Positions 22,769-32,144 are shown, counted from the stretch's first letter. The stretch: 64,000 nt of DNA from Solanum dulcamara (GCF_947179165.1 NC_077242.1:48493097-48557096), one strand, 5' to 3'. A program made the numbers and translations. Notes: generated from the sequence alone by a model not told the origin.

Positions 22769-23457
22769 TTATGTATCTAGGTTATGTAAAGCAATGGAGT
22801 CAAAAGTCATTCCAGAATCATCATCTTCGTTGGGGTCTTGATCATCTTGAAAGTAATGGTCTCCATAGTTATCTTCTTCTCCAGTGCTCGGGGACTGAGA
22901 ACTATTAGATCTTTCTGGACATTCATTTAAAACTCTGTCTATATTCGAAACTAATCTAGCTAAACTTGGACTTGGACCGTCTTTATTAATTACATATTTA
23001 TCATGTTCTTTATTTTTAAAAAATTGTTCTAATGTGTTTTTAATTTTATTTTCATTTTTTTAGTTTTTTTCTTTTTGAAGAGTGTGTGTTTCTTTTTTAA
23101 TACTTCTCCCTGGGTAAAAGAGCTCGGTAATCGTCTTCGCGGTGAAGAACCTTCATCTTCACTTTTTGGCAAAGTGACAGTCATCAACAGATTTGATACG
23201 TCTTTACCGGCTACCATTTGAACCATACTAGCTGTATCTATATCCGATACAGTGAATTTCTTTGTATTCATTGGGGAATGCACACCTTTCTCATCCATTT
23301 TTGTTAAGATAAAAAAATCGATTCTGATGCCTGTGTACTAACATTAACCTGTTGAGGGGTGACCTTGCTCTTGAGTATCTTCACCTGCTCCATTAGTTTG
23401 GTATTGTCTTGGAGTAGGGCTTCATTTTTAGCATTTAGTCTCTTGAAGGCTTCAGTA
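22769..23457 (-). pseudogene. EPRV transactivator C-terminal part, inverted copy
   Basis: Reverse-complement copy of 27419-28108. The open piece at 23029-23298 (89 codons) is longer than in the other copy, which has a 1-base deletion in this region. The tail ends in an acidic stretch with a stop at 22769-22771. The protein corresponds to the caulimovirid inclusion body/translation transactivator. The copy ends at a junction near 23457 where plus-oriented sequence starts. Confidence 0.85.
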
Positions 23458-23529
23458 ATATTACGTAGTTATACATGAAAGAACTAATGGTGTTTTTCGG
23501 ACATGGATTGAAGTAGTAGACTCCATAAG
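23458..23529 (+). pseudogene. EPRV transactivator fragment
   Basis: About 70 bases match 27162-27233 (viroplasmin-type domain) in plus orientation. The left junction shares AATATTACGTAG with the donor; the right junction at CTCCATAAG passes directly into protease sequence. Confidence 0.8.
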
Positions 23530-24120
23530 ATTTATTAAAATTTTTGCCTAAAACAATTGCAGCAATGCAAATGGATGGATCCCATAATATATATGAATAC
23601 TATATAAGATAAAGCAAAAGTTAGTTTTATAAATACATGTAGTGAGTTTTATATACCAAAATACACTATGCATAAGATATTAGTAAGAGACTTAAATATA
23701 CAAACAGATTTAGTAATAGGATTTCAATTTATGTTACAAAATAATGGAAGTTGTTTAATATCAAGAAATGGAGTAATTTTCTTTAAAAAGACTATCCAAA
23801 CACCTGTACAAACCACTAAATTTAAAACAAAAGGAAGATACGCTATAAACAAAAAATAACAGATACATCCTCTACACCCTCAACATCAGCTCTAAACTCA
23901 CCGTCATGTTGTGACAAATGTGCTAATGACAATAGTTGTTGATAATACACAAGTGCCCCCCCCCCCTCAACTATAATCGAAATCGCTGTTGATACTTTTG
24001 TATTATCCCTAAAAATTTATAAGAAGAAGAAGAAGAAGTAAATTATGAGGAAGACGAAATATTAGAAAAAGACTATACATTAATAAATATAGAAACTGAA
24101 TTTTATAATTTTCAAACAGA
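23530..24120 (+). pseudogene. EPRV protease-region fragment
   Basis: Matches 34389-34920. A 63-codon frame (23668-23859) has MHKILVRDLNIQTDLVIGFQ, like the C-terminal half of a caulimovirid aspartic protease. The D-x-G active-site part is absent. A 66 bp insertion (23941-24006) not found in the sister copy interrupts it. The fragment ends at TTTTCAAACAG, exactly where the sister copy also breaks. Confidence 0.8.
23941..24006. mobile_element. Tiny MITE-like insertion (about 66 bp)
   Basis: GATAATACACAAG at one end and CTTTTGTATTATC at the other are near-perfect inverted repeats around a C-rich core. The sister protease copy (near 34805) lacks it, giving an empty-site comparison. The sequence style resembles short Mutator-like MITE debris in Solanaceae, which is an inference. 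Confidence 0.55.
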
Positions 24121-24300
24121 ACACAAGTTAAGAGAGAGAGATGAACAATGTAATATAAAAAAATAAAAATAAAAATAAAAAATAAAAACGGGAAGAATAT
24201 AGGTTAATTTCAATAATTAAGAGGCTAAAACATGATAAGATTATATGAGAGAGGAAGTACTGAGTAGGATTTAACAACATATTTGCTCACCCCGCATTTA
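24121..24300 (+). repeat. EPRV leader fragment
   Basis: Matches 29114-29272 of the intact leader (GGTTAATTTCAATAATTAAG, then ACATATTTGCTCA). An A-rich expansion of (AAAAT) units near 24160-24190 is unique to this copy. Confidence 0.75.
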
Positions 24301-24535
24301 ATAAATACTTATAATTTCACAAATAAAATACACAATTTACTTACAGGAGAAGACCCAAATAGTGGTTGAATAATATTACAAAGAAATGTTTTAATCAAAC
24401 TTGAACAATTAAGTATTTCAAATTGGTTTTATATAAAGATTTTTTTTAAAAGACTATTTCTACTATTGTACAATTAGTGGAAATACCTTTGATGAAGAAC
24501 TAGGAAAGAAATTATTTAATAAATTACCAAGACCT
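24301..24535 (+). pseudogene. EPRV coat protein fragment
   Basis: Matches 33008-33230, the conserved centre of the coat protein (ending near the GKKLFNKLP-type motif). It is joined on the left to leader and on the right to RT sequence, an order not found in any pararetrovirus. Confidence 0.8.
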
Positions 24536-24960
24536 TTAGGAAGAAAAAAAATAATTAATAGAATACAAGGTAAAAAGTCATTTAGTAAATTTGATTATAA
24601 ATCAGGATATTAACAGGTTAAAATGCGCCTAGATAGTATAGGAGTAATTAAAAAATTTATCTCTAAACATAGATCTACTGCCTTTATGGTAAGAAATTAT
24701 AGTGAACAGGTTAGAGGAAAAGCTAAAATATGTAGATGATATTTTAGTATTTAGTAAATACATGCAAGAACACTTAGGACATTTACAAACAACTTTTTAG
24801 GCTATTTGTAAAATGTGGAATTTAATTAGTGAAAAGAAAATGAAATTATGTAAAACACATATTAACTTCTTAGGAATAACTTTAGATGATGGAAAAATAA
24901 AATATAAAAGATTAAATGATAATATTAGAACAGATGCATATAAATTATCTAACAAAAATG
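24536..24960 (+). pseudogene. EPRV reverse transcriptase pieces, scrambled
   Basis: Three short RT segments are out of order. A piece matching 25680-25770 comes first. Then an N-terminal segment (ISKHRSTAFMVRNYSEQ) is followed by the catalytic YVDDILVFSKYMQEHLGHL (YVDD at 24729-24740) and the following CKTHINFLGITLDDGKI. Last is a YKRLNDN segment that normally precedes YVDD. The shuffling indicates repeated breakage and joining. Confidence 0.8.
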
Positions 24961-25082
24961 AATTAATTAATGTTTTTGCTTGGAGTTTTTTTCTAAGTTG
25001 TCTCTATTCTATTTTTCTTCTACCGACTTAGTACATCTTATATAGATATATGAGAAAGAAAATAAGTGGAGTTAAATAAAAA
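24961..25082 (-). promoter_or_regulatory. EPRV promoter fragment, reverse, with TATA
   Basis: Matches 22220-22330 of the inverted promoter copy. It keeps the TATATAAG box (about 25030-25037, reverse strand) and the predicted start region, but only about 45 bases upstream of the box. It points left into the viral mosaic. Confidence 0.75.
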
Positions 25083-25266
25083 AATGGCATACAAGAAGGA
25101 TATGAAGTTGATAAAGCTATAGAAGAAGTCATAATAAAATATGAAGAAAATAGTTACATAACATTTAAATGTAAAAGATGTAAAAAAGGAGGAATGAATC
25201 TTGAGGACACAAAAAGACATTTTATAGCATATAAAGATAGAAACGATAATTTAGGATATAGAAAAC
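25083..25266 (+). pseudogene. EPRV fragment from the movement/coat boundary
   Basis: Matches 32277-32455, including the Cys/His cluster region (CKRCKKGGMN, then the KRHF motif). The last Cys of that cluster is changed. It is flanked on both sides by reverse-oriented promoter fragments. Confidence 0.75.
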
Positions 25267-25403
25267 CTGCATGGGCCACCAAATAGTATTGATATACGAT
25301 AAAGAAAACAAGTGGAGTTAAATGAAAAATGTGGCCTCAAAACAATTGGCCGACCAAATAAGATAAGAGTTCATATAATGCAAGTCGGGTACGCATTTTG
25401 GCC
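25267..25403 (-). promoter_or_regulatory. EPRV promoter upstream fragment, reverse
   Basis: Matches the region upstream of the TATA box of the inverted promoter (22296-22410), including GGCCTCAAAACAATTGGCCG. The TATA box itself is cut off at the left junction. Confidence 0.75.
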
Positions 25404-25645
25404 CCATCAATATTAAAATATTTATGGCCTTTACTTTCTATTTTAGTGTATAAGAGTCTTGCTATTTTTTCTAAATCTTGAATGAAGTTTCTAGCATAAT
25501 TAACTAATCCTAAGAATTTTTGTAATTTTTTTGTATTGTCTAGTCTATCAGCCATGTCTAATACCTTTTTAGCTATATGTGGTTGTAATTTTATTTTTCC
25601 TTCACCTAAGGTTATTCCTAAGAAGTTAATATGTGTTTTGCATAA
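25404..25645 (-). pseudogene. EPRV reverse transcriptase fragment, reverse
   Basis: Reverse-complement match to 26040-26270: KLQKFLGLVNYARNF (RT thumb/connection region). It meets the plus-oriented RT copy at about 25645, forming a small head-to-head inverted junction. Confidence 0.8.
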
Positions 25646-26652
25646 TTAACAGATGGATATAAATTATCTGACAAAAATAAATTAATTAACAGAATACAAG
25701 GTACAAAGTTATTTAGTAAATTTGATTGCAAATCAGGATATTGGCAGGTTAAAATGCACCCAAATAGTATAGAATGGACAAAATTCACTTGTCCTGAAGG
25801 ACATTTTGAATGGTTGGTCATGCCATTTGGTTTAAAAACAGCACCATCAATATTTCAGAGGAAAATGGATGACATGTTTGGAGATTATAAGAACTTTGTT
25901 TTAGTATACGTAGATGATATTTTAGTATTTAGTAAAGACATGCAAAAATACTTAGGACATTTACAAATATTTTTAGGCTATTTGTAAAATATGGCATAAT
26001 AATTAGTAAAAAAAAATAGAATTATGCAAAACACATATTAATTTCTTAGGAATAACCTTAGGTGATGAAAAAATAAAATTACAACCACATATAGCTAAAA
26101 AGGTATTAGACATGCCTGATAGACTAGACAATACAAAAGAATTACAAAAATTCTTAGAATTAGTTAATTATGCTAGAAACTTCATTCAAGATGTAGGAAA
26201 ATTAGCAAGACCCTTAAACTCTAAAATAAGAAGTAAAGGCCAGAAATATTTTAATATTGAAGACATAAAATTGGTACAACAAATTAAGAAAAAAGTTAAG
26301 AATATTCCAGACTTAAAAATACCATTAGAATCTGATTATTTAATTATAGAAATAGATGGATGTTTTTTAGGATGGGAGTCGTCTTAAAAGCTAGACCAAG
26401 CAAATATAGTAATAAAAATAAAGAAAAAAATGCACCTATCAAAGCGGAAAACATAAAAATTATATATATATATATATGAGTAGTATAGAAGCAGAAGTAT
26501 TAGCAATCATATATAGTTTAATAGTTTTAAATTATATATCTTAAATAAAATAGAAGTATTAGTAAGAGCTAATTGTAAGGTTATAGTTAAATTTCATCAA
26601 AAAATAAATGATAAAGATGGTAGCAAAAGATGGTGGCTTAATTTTATGGATT

Positions 26653-26716
<64 letters not shown>

Positions 26717-26809
26717 ATATTGTATTTGAATATGTAAAAGGTAAAGAGAATGATTTAGTAGATCAATTAAGTAGATTAAAAATAAAAACTAACGAATACC
26801 TATTTCAGA
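25646..26809 (+). pseudogene. EPRV reverse transcriptase-RNase H
   Basis: Best RT copy in the locus. It shows KFDCKSGYWQVKMHP, FEWLVMPFGLKTAPSIFQRK and the catalytic YVDDILVFSKDMQ (YVDD at 25907-25918), then LQKFLELVNYARNFIQDVGK. RNase H begins near 26320 (LIIEIDGCFLGW) and ends with YVKGKENDLVDQLSRL. The family copies viral RNA into DNA in the cytoplasm. The RT N-terminus is missing on the left. Stops occur after the YVDD segment and in RNase H, and a TA microsatellite interrupts RNase H. Confidence 0.9.
26650..26715. repeat. TA microsatellite inside RNase H
   Basis: About 60 bases of uninterrupted TA lie between RNase H coding pieces. The flanks on both sides are viral, so it expanded or was inserted after integration. 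Confidence 0.95.
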
Positions 26810-28108
26810 ATGAGACTTGTAGGCATGAGACTACCTGGTTCAACACCAGTAGACAAAAGCAAAGGATTAGCCTCAGCACCAGACTCATATGCTCAGACAT
26901 TATTAGGTAATATAAATTTCAGACCTCAGACATTAGTAGATATGATGGAATACATGTATTTTGATAAACATAATCTAATTTCTTATCCACAATGTAATTT
27001 ATCTTTTAGAATACTCCCAGAATGTAGTATAGATAGACCCCAAAAATGTTTAGTAGATAATCTATGGATGGCATATAAAAAAAAGACATTAAATATTTTA
27101 TCGCAGCATGCAATGCATTATATCAATATTTCACAGACAAAAGTAGGGATAATAAGTTTAAATATTACGTAGTTATACATGGAAGAACTCATGTTGTTTT
27201 TCAGACATGGATTGAAGTAGTAGACTCCATAAATGGTGTAAAAAACTCACTTTTTAAAGATTTTAATGATTTTAATGAGGCTCTAGATTATACAAGAGGA
27301 GTACTAGGTCCAAACTATTATATCTTTCCAGCACTCAGACAAAACCCAGACAAGATTCCTCAATATAACTTCCAAAAAGATAGAGACAAGATAATTTTCT
27401 GTGACTATTGTTCTTCAATGACCGAAGCCTTCAAGAGACTAAATGCTAAAAATGAAGCCCTACTCCAAGAAAATACCAAACTAATGGAGCAGGTGAAGAT
27501 ACTCAAGAGCAAGGTCACCCCTCAACAGGTTAATGTTAGTACACAGGCATTAGAATCGAGTTTTGCATCTCAACAAAAATGGATGAGAAAGGTGTGCATT
27601 CCCCAATGAATACAAAAAATTCACTGTATCGGATATAGATACAGCTAGTACGGTTCAAATGGTAGCCGGTAAAGACGCATCAAATCTATTGATGACTGTC
27701 ACTTTGCCATAAAGTGAAGATGAAGGTTCTTCATCGCGAAGACGATTACCGAGCTCTTTTACCCAGGGAGAAGTATTAAAAAAGAAACACACACTCTTCA
27801 AAAAGAAAAAAACTAAAAAAATAAAAATAAAATTAAAAACACATTAGAACAATTTTTTAAAAATAAAGAACATGATAAATATGTAATTAATAAAGATGGT
27901 CCAAGTCCAAGTTTAGCTAGATTAGTTTCGAATATAGACAGAGTTTTAAATGAATGTCCAGAAAGATCTAATAGATCTCAGTCCCCGAGCACTGGAGAAG
28001 AAGATAACTATGGAGACCATTACTATCAAGACGATCAAGACCCCAACGAAGATGATGATTCTGGCTTGACTTTTGACTCCATTGCTTTACATAACCTAGA
28101 TACATAAT
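26810..28108 (+). pseudogene. EPRV inclusion body/translation transactivator (TAV), broken
   Basis: The ATG at 26810 overlaps the RNase H end in another frame. Part one (26810-27172) is unassigned N-terminal sequence. Part two, in a second frame, has the viroplasmin/RNase H-like domain (YYVVIHGRTHVVFQTWIEVV near 27160-27220) and a heptad-like segment (27418-27520), with a stop at 27607-27609. A Ser/Arg/Lys-rich piece follows. The last piece (about 27835-28108) is acidic and ends at TAA 28106. Known TAVs form viroplasms and allow reinitiation on polycistronic viral RNA. At least three frame breaks exist. Confidence 0.85.
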
Positions 28109-28580
28109 TATCTTAGTAACATGTGAAGACATAAGACTATTCTTATTCTAGTAACATGCGAAGAAAAGAAGATAAAGACAACCATGTGAAGACAAGAAGA
28201 TAAAGACAAACAAAAATATCAACAATAATGTAACAAGAATGAATGATGAAAAGCATGGTAAAAAGAAGAGAAAATGAGATCAGCAACGTGGATGAGCTAC
28301 TATCACCTACTATGTAAATAAATAAATTGTGTCATGTGGGTATGCCCACATTCATCATGTAAGTGCTTACTTTATCACTATCCTCCAACAAGGGAAAAAC
28401 TGATAATCATGCGTCTGTCCGTGTCAGTTAAAGTGTGAAAAGAAACTAATAATGCATGTAACGATGGGGCCCAAATGCGTACTCGACTTGCATTATATGG
28501 AATCTTATCTTATTTGGTTGGCCAATTATTTTGAGGCCACGTTTTTCATTTAACTCCACTTATTTTCTTTATCGTATATC

Positions 28581-28588
28581 TATATAAG
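28581..28588 (+). promoter_or_regulatory. TATA box of EPRV promoter
   Basis: TATATAAG, matched in position by the inverted copy at 22288-22295 on the reverse strand. Confidence 0.8.
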
Positions 28589-28751
28589 ATGTACTAAGTC
28601 AATAGAAGAAAAAATATAACGGAGACAACTTCGAAAAAAACTCCAAGCAAAAACACAACATATTTCTCTTCCCTTCATGTTTCCTAGTACTATCCAATAC
28701 TCAATTACCTTCTTTGTATAATCAAACCTTGTGTAATATCTAAGTTTGTTT

Positions 28752-28757
28752 AATAAA
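28752..28757 (+). terminator. AATAAA poly(A) signal in viral leader
   Basis: AATAAA about 170 bases downstream of the TATA box. In pararetroviruses the signal is bypassed on the first pass and used on the second. Preserved in the inverted copy at 22118-22123. Confidence 0.7.
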
Positions 28758-28889
28758 GTTTTTTTATCACATTTGTGAAAGTTCTTCGGGGATTCCCAAA
28801 AGGGAAACCTCTCTTAGTCTAATCATGTAAGTCTTTAAAAGATTGTGAATTTTTCTATACTCTCCCCCCCAAAAAATATGTTTTTATTT

Positions 28890-29352
28890 GATAATGTTAA
28901 GTTTACTTATTGTATATTACTGTTTACATTTTCTATTTAAATTATGCATTATCCTTCATATATGTTTAACCTCTAAATCTCATAATAACAACGATGGATT
29001 AACCTGTAAATTCCTAGTAAAAATTTGACGGTTTGGCGTTAAAGTTTGCTTGATTAAAAGGGCGTCGTTGCCTTAGGCTATATCCGAGGTATGGTTAAAA
29101 AGAAGTTGTTAAGAACACAGGTTAAGAGAGAGATGAACATGGTAATATAAAAAAAATGGAGAGAATATATGTTAATTTCAATAATTAAGAGGCTAAACCT
29201 GATAAGACAATATGAAAGAGGGAGTACTGAATAGGAATTTACAACATATTTGCTCATACCGCATTTATAAAATTGTTTTTTAACTTCACCTTTAAAATTG
29301 CTTTTAACTTCACTTTTCTCTTTTCATCTTTTTATCTAAATCACATTTCTAT
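28890..29352 (+). other. EPRV RNA leader
   Basis: Non-coding stretch between the promoter/poly(A) region and the primer site, with a few short ATG frames. Part of it (29114-29272) is duplicated at 24121-24300. In the family such leaders fold and direct ribosome shunting; no specific fold is claimed here. Confidence 0.7.
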
Positions 29353-29364
29353 TGGTATCAGAGC
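29353..29364 (+). other. tRNA-Met primer-binding site of EPRV
   Basis: TGGTATCAGAGC is a perfect 12-base match to the complement of the plant initiator tRNA-Met 3' end, the minus-strand primer in Caulimoviridae. It precedes the first small ORF and marks the conventional start of the viral genome. Confidence 0.95.
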
Positions 29365-29391
29365 GAGAAGTTCTTGGGAACTACATATTGA

Positions 29392-29580
29392 ATAAGAAGA
29401 CCATTAAAAAATACTAAGACGTATTTAGAAATAAAAAATGACTTACAACGTTTATATTGGGAATATAAAAGATTAAATCATACAAAAGAAGATAATAAAA
29501 GACTTGATTATTTAATTACAATAATCTCAAGACTAGAATATAAATTAATTATACAACTTAAATCTAGACAAAATACATGA
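29392..29580 (+). CDS. EPRV small ORF a, no AUG (62 codons)
   Basis: Open from the codon after a TGA (29389-29391) to TGA at 29578-29580, with no ATG in frame. The reading includes LEIKNDLQRLYWEYKRLN and a charged, helix-prone remainder. Badnavirus and tungrovirus first ORFs may also start at a non-AUG codon; whether this one does is an inference. A 12-codon out-of-frame ATG mini-ORF (29438-29476) lies inside. Its stop overlaps the next start as ATGA. Function unknown. Confidence 0.55.
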   Translation: MRRPLKNTKTYLEIKNDLQRLYWEYKRLNHTKEDNKRLDYLITIISRLEYKLIIQLKSRQNT

Positions 29581-29747
29581 AAAGACATCCTTTTGCTCAG
29601 CTTATAAGAACAAAATATTGGTATCTAACTAGGAAAATAAAAAACAGACAAACTTCAAGTGACATACTAAAAGTTTTAACATTATATTTAAAAATAGTAG
29701 AAACTATAGATATATTATTTCACCTATATTCCCACGGTAAACAATGA
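29577..29747 (+). CDS. EPRV small ORF b (56 aa)
   Basis: Starts at ATG 29577, overlapping ORF a by ATGA, and ends at TGA 29745-29747, overlapping ORF c by ATGA. It has no further ATG in any frame, as expected for leaky scanning. It reads RTKYWYLTRKIKNRQ followed by a hydrophobic/charged helix-like segment, resembling the aromatic-plus-basic opening of ORFs a, d and e. No known family recognised. Confidence 0.6.
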   Translation: MKRHPFAQLIRTKYWYLTRKIKNRQTSSDILKVLTLYLKIVETIDILFHLYSHGKQ

Positions 29748-29878
29748 TTGTTGATCCAGCATTCAAAAGTGCTATTAAGTGGGAGTTACAAAATCTAGAA
29801 AGCGATATTAAACAATATAATAGAAGAATAACATTCCAAAGAGATTGGGTTAAAAAACACTACGTGTCGCTAGGATAA
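29744..29878 (+). CDS. EPRV small ORF c (44 aa)
   Basis: ATG at 29744 overlaps the stop of ORF b. It ends TAA at 29876-29878, five bases before the next ATG. It also lacks internal ATGs. The protein is short, charged and helix-prone (KWELQNLESDIKQYNRR), echoing the C-terminal helix of ORF d (LKHLERDIENSKWRIRYYQR). Function unknown. Confidence 0.55.
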   Translation: MIVDPAFKSAIKWELQNLESDIKQYNRRITFQRDWVKKHYVSLG

Positions 29879-29882
29879 ATTT

Positions 29883-30167
29883 ATGAAAAATCTACCATTA
29901 TTCCAACGACTAAGACAACTTCATCAATGGCTCTACGAAGAATTACATCATAAGTCTGAATTAACAAAGACAGAGGCCAATCTTCAAAACTATCTAGAAG
30001 TAGTACAAGAAGACTTGATTAGTAACTCATCCTTAGAACAAAGTGCTCTTAAAATAAGACAAGCTAATTTAAAACAAGAATTAAAACATCTTGAAAGAGA
30101 TATAGAAAATTCTAAGTGGAGAATAAGGTACTACCAAAGGAGAGTTCAGACAATTCCTTTGGGATAA
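29883..30167 (+). CDS. EPRV small ORF d (94 aa), coiled-coil type
   Basis: Intact ATG-to-stop frame. An opening aromatic/basic segment (LRQLHQWLYEELHHK) is followed by heptad-like leucine/isoleucine spacing and a charged C-terminal helix. It could be a virion-associated or ORF I-II-type caulimovirid protein, by position only. The next ORF starts 5 bases after its stop. Intactness inside an otherwise broken locus may reflect its small size. Confidence 0.65.
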   Translation: MKNLPLFQRLRQLHQWLYEELHHKSELTKTEANLQNYLEVVQEDLISNSSLEQSALKIRQANLKQELKHLERDIENSKWRIRYYQRRVQTIPLG

Positions 30168-30172
30168 AATAG

Positions 30173-30406
30173 ATGCCCCTTGAATTTGTTAGAAGAATAA
30201 GATTAAAATATAGCTGGCTTTATTATGAATTAAAATATAAAAGAGAATTAAGACGTATAGAAAGAACTTTAAGACAATATTTACTATCGATAGAAAAGAA
30301 AATAAATAAAGTAACAATCTATACACCGTTACTTGAACAACAAAAAACCGATTTATGTTGGGAATTATTTAATATTGAGCAAGATATAAAATATTGTAAC
30401 GAATGA
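30173..30406 (+). CDS. EPRV small ORF e (77 aa), paralogue-like of ORF d
   Basis: Intact frame. It opens RLKYSWLYYELKYKRELRR, then a leucine/isoleucine helix and an ELFNIEQDIKY-type ending. Layout and spacing parallel ORF d, suggesting duplication. A decayed coiled-coil region follows. Function unknown. Confidence 0.65.
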   Translation: MPLEFVRRIRLKYSWLYYELKYKRELRRIERTLRQYLLSIEKKINKVTIYTPLLEQQKTDLCWELFNIEQDIKYCNE

Positions 30407-30993
30407 ATAGAAGATAATAAGAGACTCTATAAAATACAGTTTCGTTAGGATAAATAAATAAAAATAGATTCCTTAAAATATTTAGAATATTTAGATTTAA
30501 GAATTTACCCTGAAAAGAAATATAGAACATTAAAAGAAAATACAGTTATAAAGTGTAATTTCAGTAAAGGAGAACATATATTACACTCAGAAGATAGACA
30601 ATATAATACTTTAATAGATTTAGTAATAAATTTTAGTGATAAGGTCCAAGAACAAGATAAAAATATAATAAGAATTTTAGAAATAGTAGAGACCACCTTA
30701 CATAAGCAGAAAATGATACTAGAAAAATTAGAATAAAATTTTGATTTTTTAAAATCACAAGAACTAGAAATAGATAGAAAACTTCAGTATTTAAATACTA
30801 AGTTTAATTTAGAAAAAATACCTACAAAAGTTGAAATATAAAAATTAATTAAGACAATTATATAAAAGCCTAAAGAATTAGAAATCAAAACTATCCAATT
30901 AGTAACAAAAATAACTGGATAGATAGAAGCAATAACCAGTGATATAAGTGAATTAAAAAAAATAATTCAAAAGTTAGAAGAAATTTCACTTTC
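30407..30993 (+). pseudogene. EPRV coiled-coil coding remnant
   Basis: A broken frame reads through about 90 codons (30463-30735; includes NFSDKVQEQDKNIIRILEIV) and continues, interrupted by several stops, to 30990. It is rich in Leu/Ile/Lys/Glu, typical of caulimovirid virion-associated or polyprotein N-terminal regions. Part (30651-30720) is duplicated at 34925-34990. Confidence 0.6.
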
Positions 30994-31422
30994 ATGAACG
31001 AAGAAGATCACTTAATATATAAAAAAGCAATAAATTTCACAACCAATTTCTGCGCAGAACCAATAGGCTTTTCAAATTACCAACCAACAAGTATTTCAAA
31101 CAAAATTATAGTGAAACAAAATAATACCATAATAGCCTTACTATTAAAATTGAATACAAATATAGAAAAATTAATTAAAGAGAAGGGAACTGAAAAGGCA
31201 ACATCTAAAAATACTGAAATAGACGAATTAATTACTCAATTAAAAAAAGTTGAAATAACTCCGCAAAAAGAAAGACCAAAGGTAACTAGAAGACAACAAA
31301 ATTTTCTTTCAAGTAGCTCAAGAACCATTGAAGAAGAAAGACCAAGAGTAAGTTTTTCGAATAATAGAATAGGAAATAACCTAAGAAATAACTTTATATC
31401 TAGAATATTATCCAAAAAATAA
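30994..31422 (+). pseudogene. EPRV polyprotein N-terminal segment (142 aa open)
   Basis: Open from ATG 30994. It contains PTSISNKIIVKQNNTIIALL, a pattern seen before the movement domain in badna-like polyproteins, then a Lys/Glu-rich linker and an Arg/Ser-rich stretch. The stop at 31420-31422 breaks the frame before the movement protein. Exact role unknown. Confidence 0.65.
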
Positions 31423-31485
31423 TCAAACAACGAACAAGAACAAGAATTAAATCAAATAATAGATGTAGACAAGGATTTACAATTT

Positions 31486-32144
31486 TTTTAACATAATCAG
31501 TTAAAATTATTAGATCCTTAGACATTATATAACTCAAATTATTTTTCTAAGAATGACCATTTATACAGACACTATAGAAAACAACAATTATCAGTTATAG
31601 GAGACAACATAGCAACATTAAATTTAGTAAATTCAGAATCTTTAAGAAGGATAATGAATACAAGAATGACGTTAATGCATATGGGCTTAATTGTTATAGG
31701 AATTAAAGGATTAACTAGAAAAAATTTAGGAACCAAAGTACTAATTGTATTATATGATGATAGATGGTTAGACTTAAACAAATCCATAATAGGATTAACA
31801 GAATTAGATATCACTAATAATGGAGGAATATTCTACATCAGTCCGGGCTTTATGATAAATCTAAAAGAATTTGGAAAGAATACTAAAATAGGAATATAGA
31901 CTAAAGGATATGAGGACATGAATAATGGAAGTAATTTATTAATGTGCGTAGGATTTTTAGGAAAAATGGTTTTAAGTAGTAATACAAAGTTTAAACTTAA
32001 AGTAATTAATGTAGTTGAAGTAATGGGAAATAGAGGTATAAAACTAATAAAACCAATAAAAATAAATTCAGAAGAATATGTAGATTTAGAATGGAACTTA
32101 AAATTTTTTAATAAACCCAAAGTATTCCACCTGAATCTCATCTA
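31486..32144 (+). pseudogene. EPRV movement protein (30K superfamily)
   Basis: Pieces at 31654-31899 and 31918-32145 show the 30K-type core: MGLIVIGIKGLTRKNLGTKV, LIVLYDDRWLDL, then SNTKFKLKVINVVEV. Such proteins carry virus through plasmodesmata. A stop at 31897-31899 interrupts the frame. A second partial copy lies at 35050-35367. Confidence 0.85.

Larger units (their letters stand above)
28109..28889 (+). promoter_or_regulatory. EPRV promoter with TATA and poly(A) signal
   Basis: Downstream of TAV, as in caulimovirids. It contains the imperfect palindrome GTGGGTATGCCCAC (about 28338), CATCATGTAAGTGCTTAC (as-1-like, but the TGACG core seen in the inverted copy is mutated), TATATAAG at 28581-28588 and AATAAA at 28752-28757. 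The TATA-to-AATAAA distance of about 170 bases suits the short terminal repeat of pararetroviral RNA. Activity cannot be judged from sequence. Confidence 0.8.

Noticed and set aside
26608..26910. 100-codon frame with a long Ile-Tyr repeat
   Set aside because: The repeat is the translated TA microsatellite; the rest is the RNase H end in frame by chance.
29353..29364. Possible tRNA gene fragment
   Set aside because: Only the 12-base primer complement is present, with no cloverleaf; position between viral leader and ORFs fits a primer-binding site.
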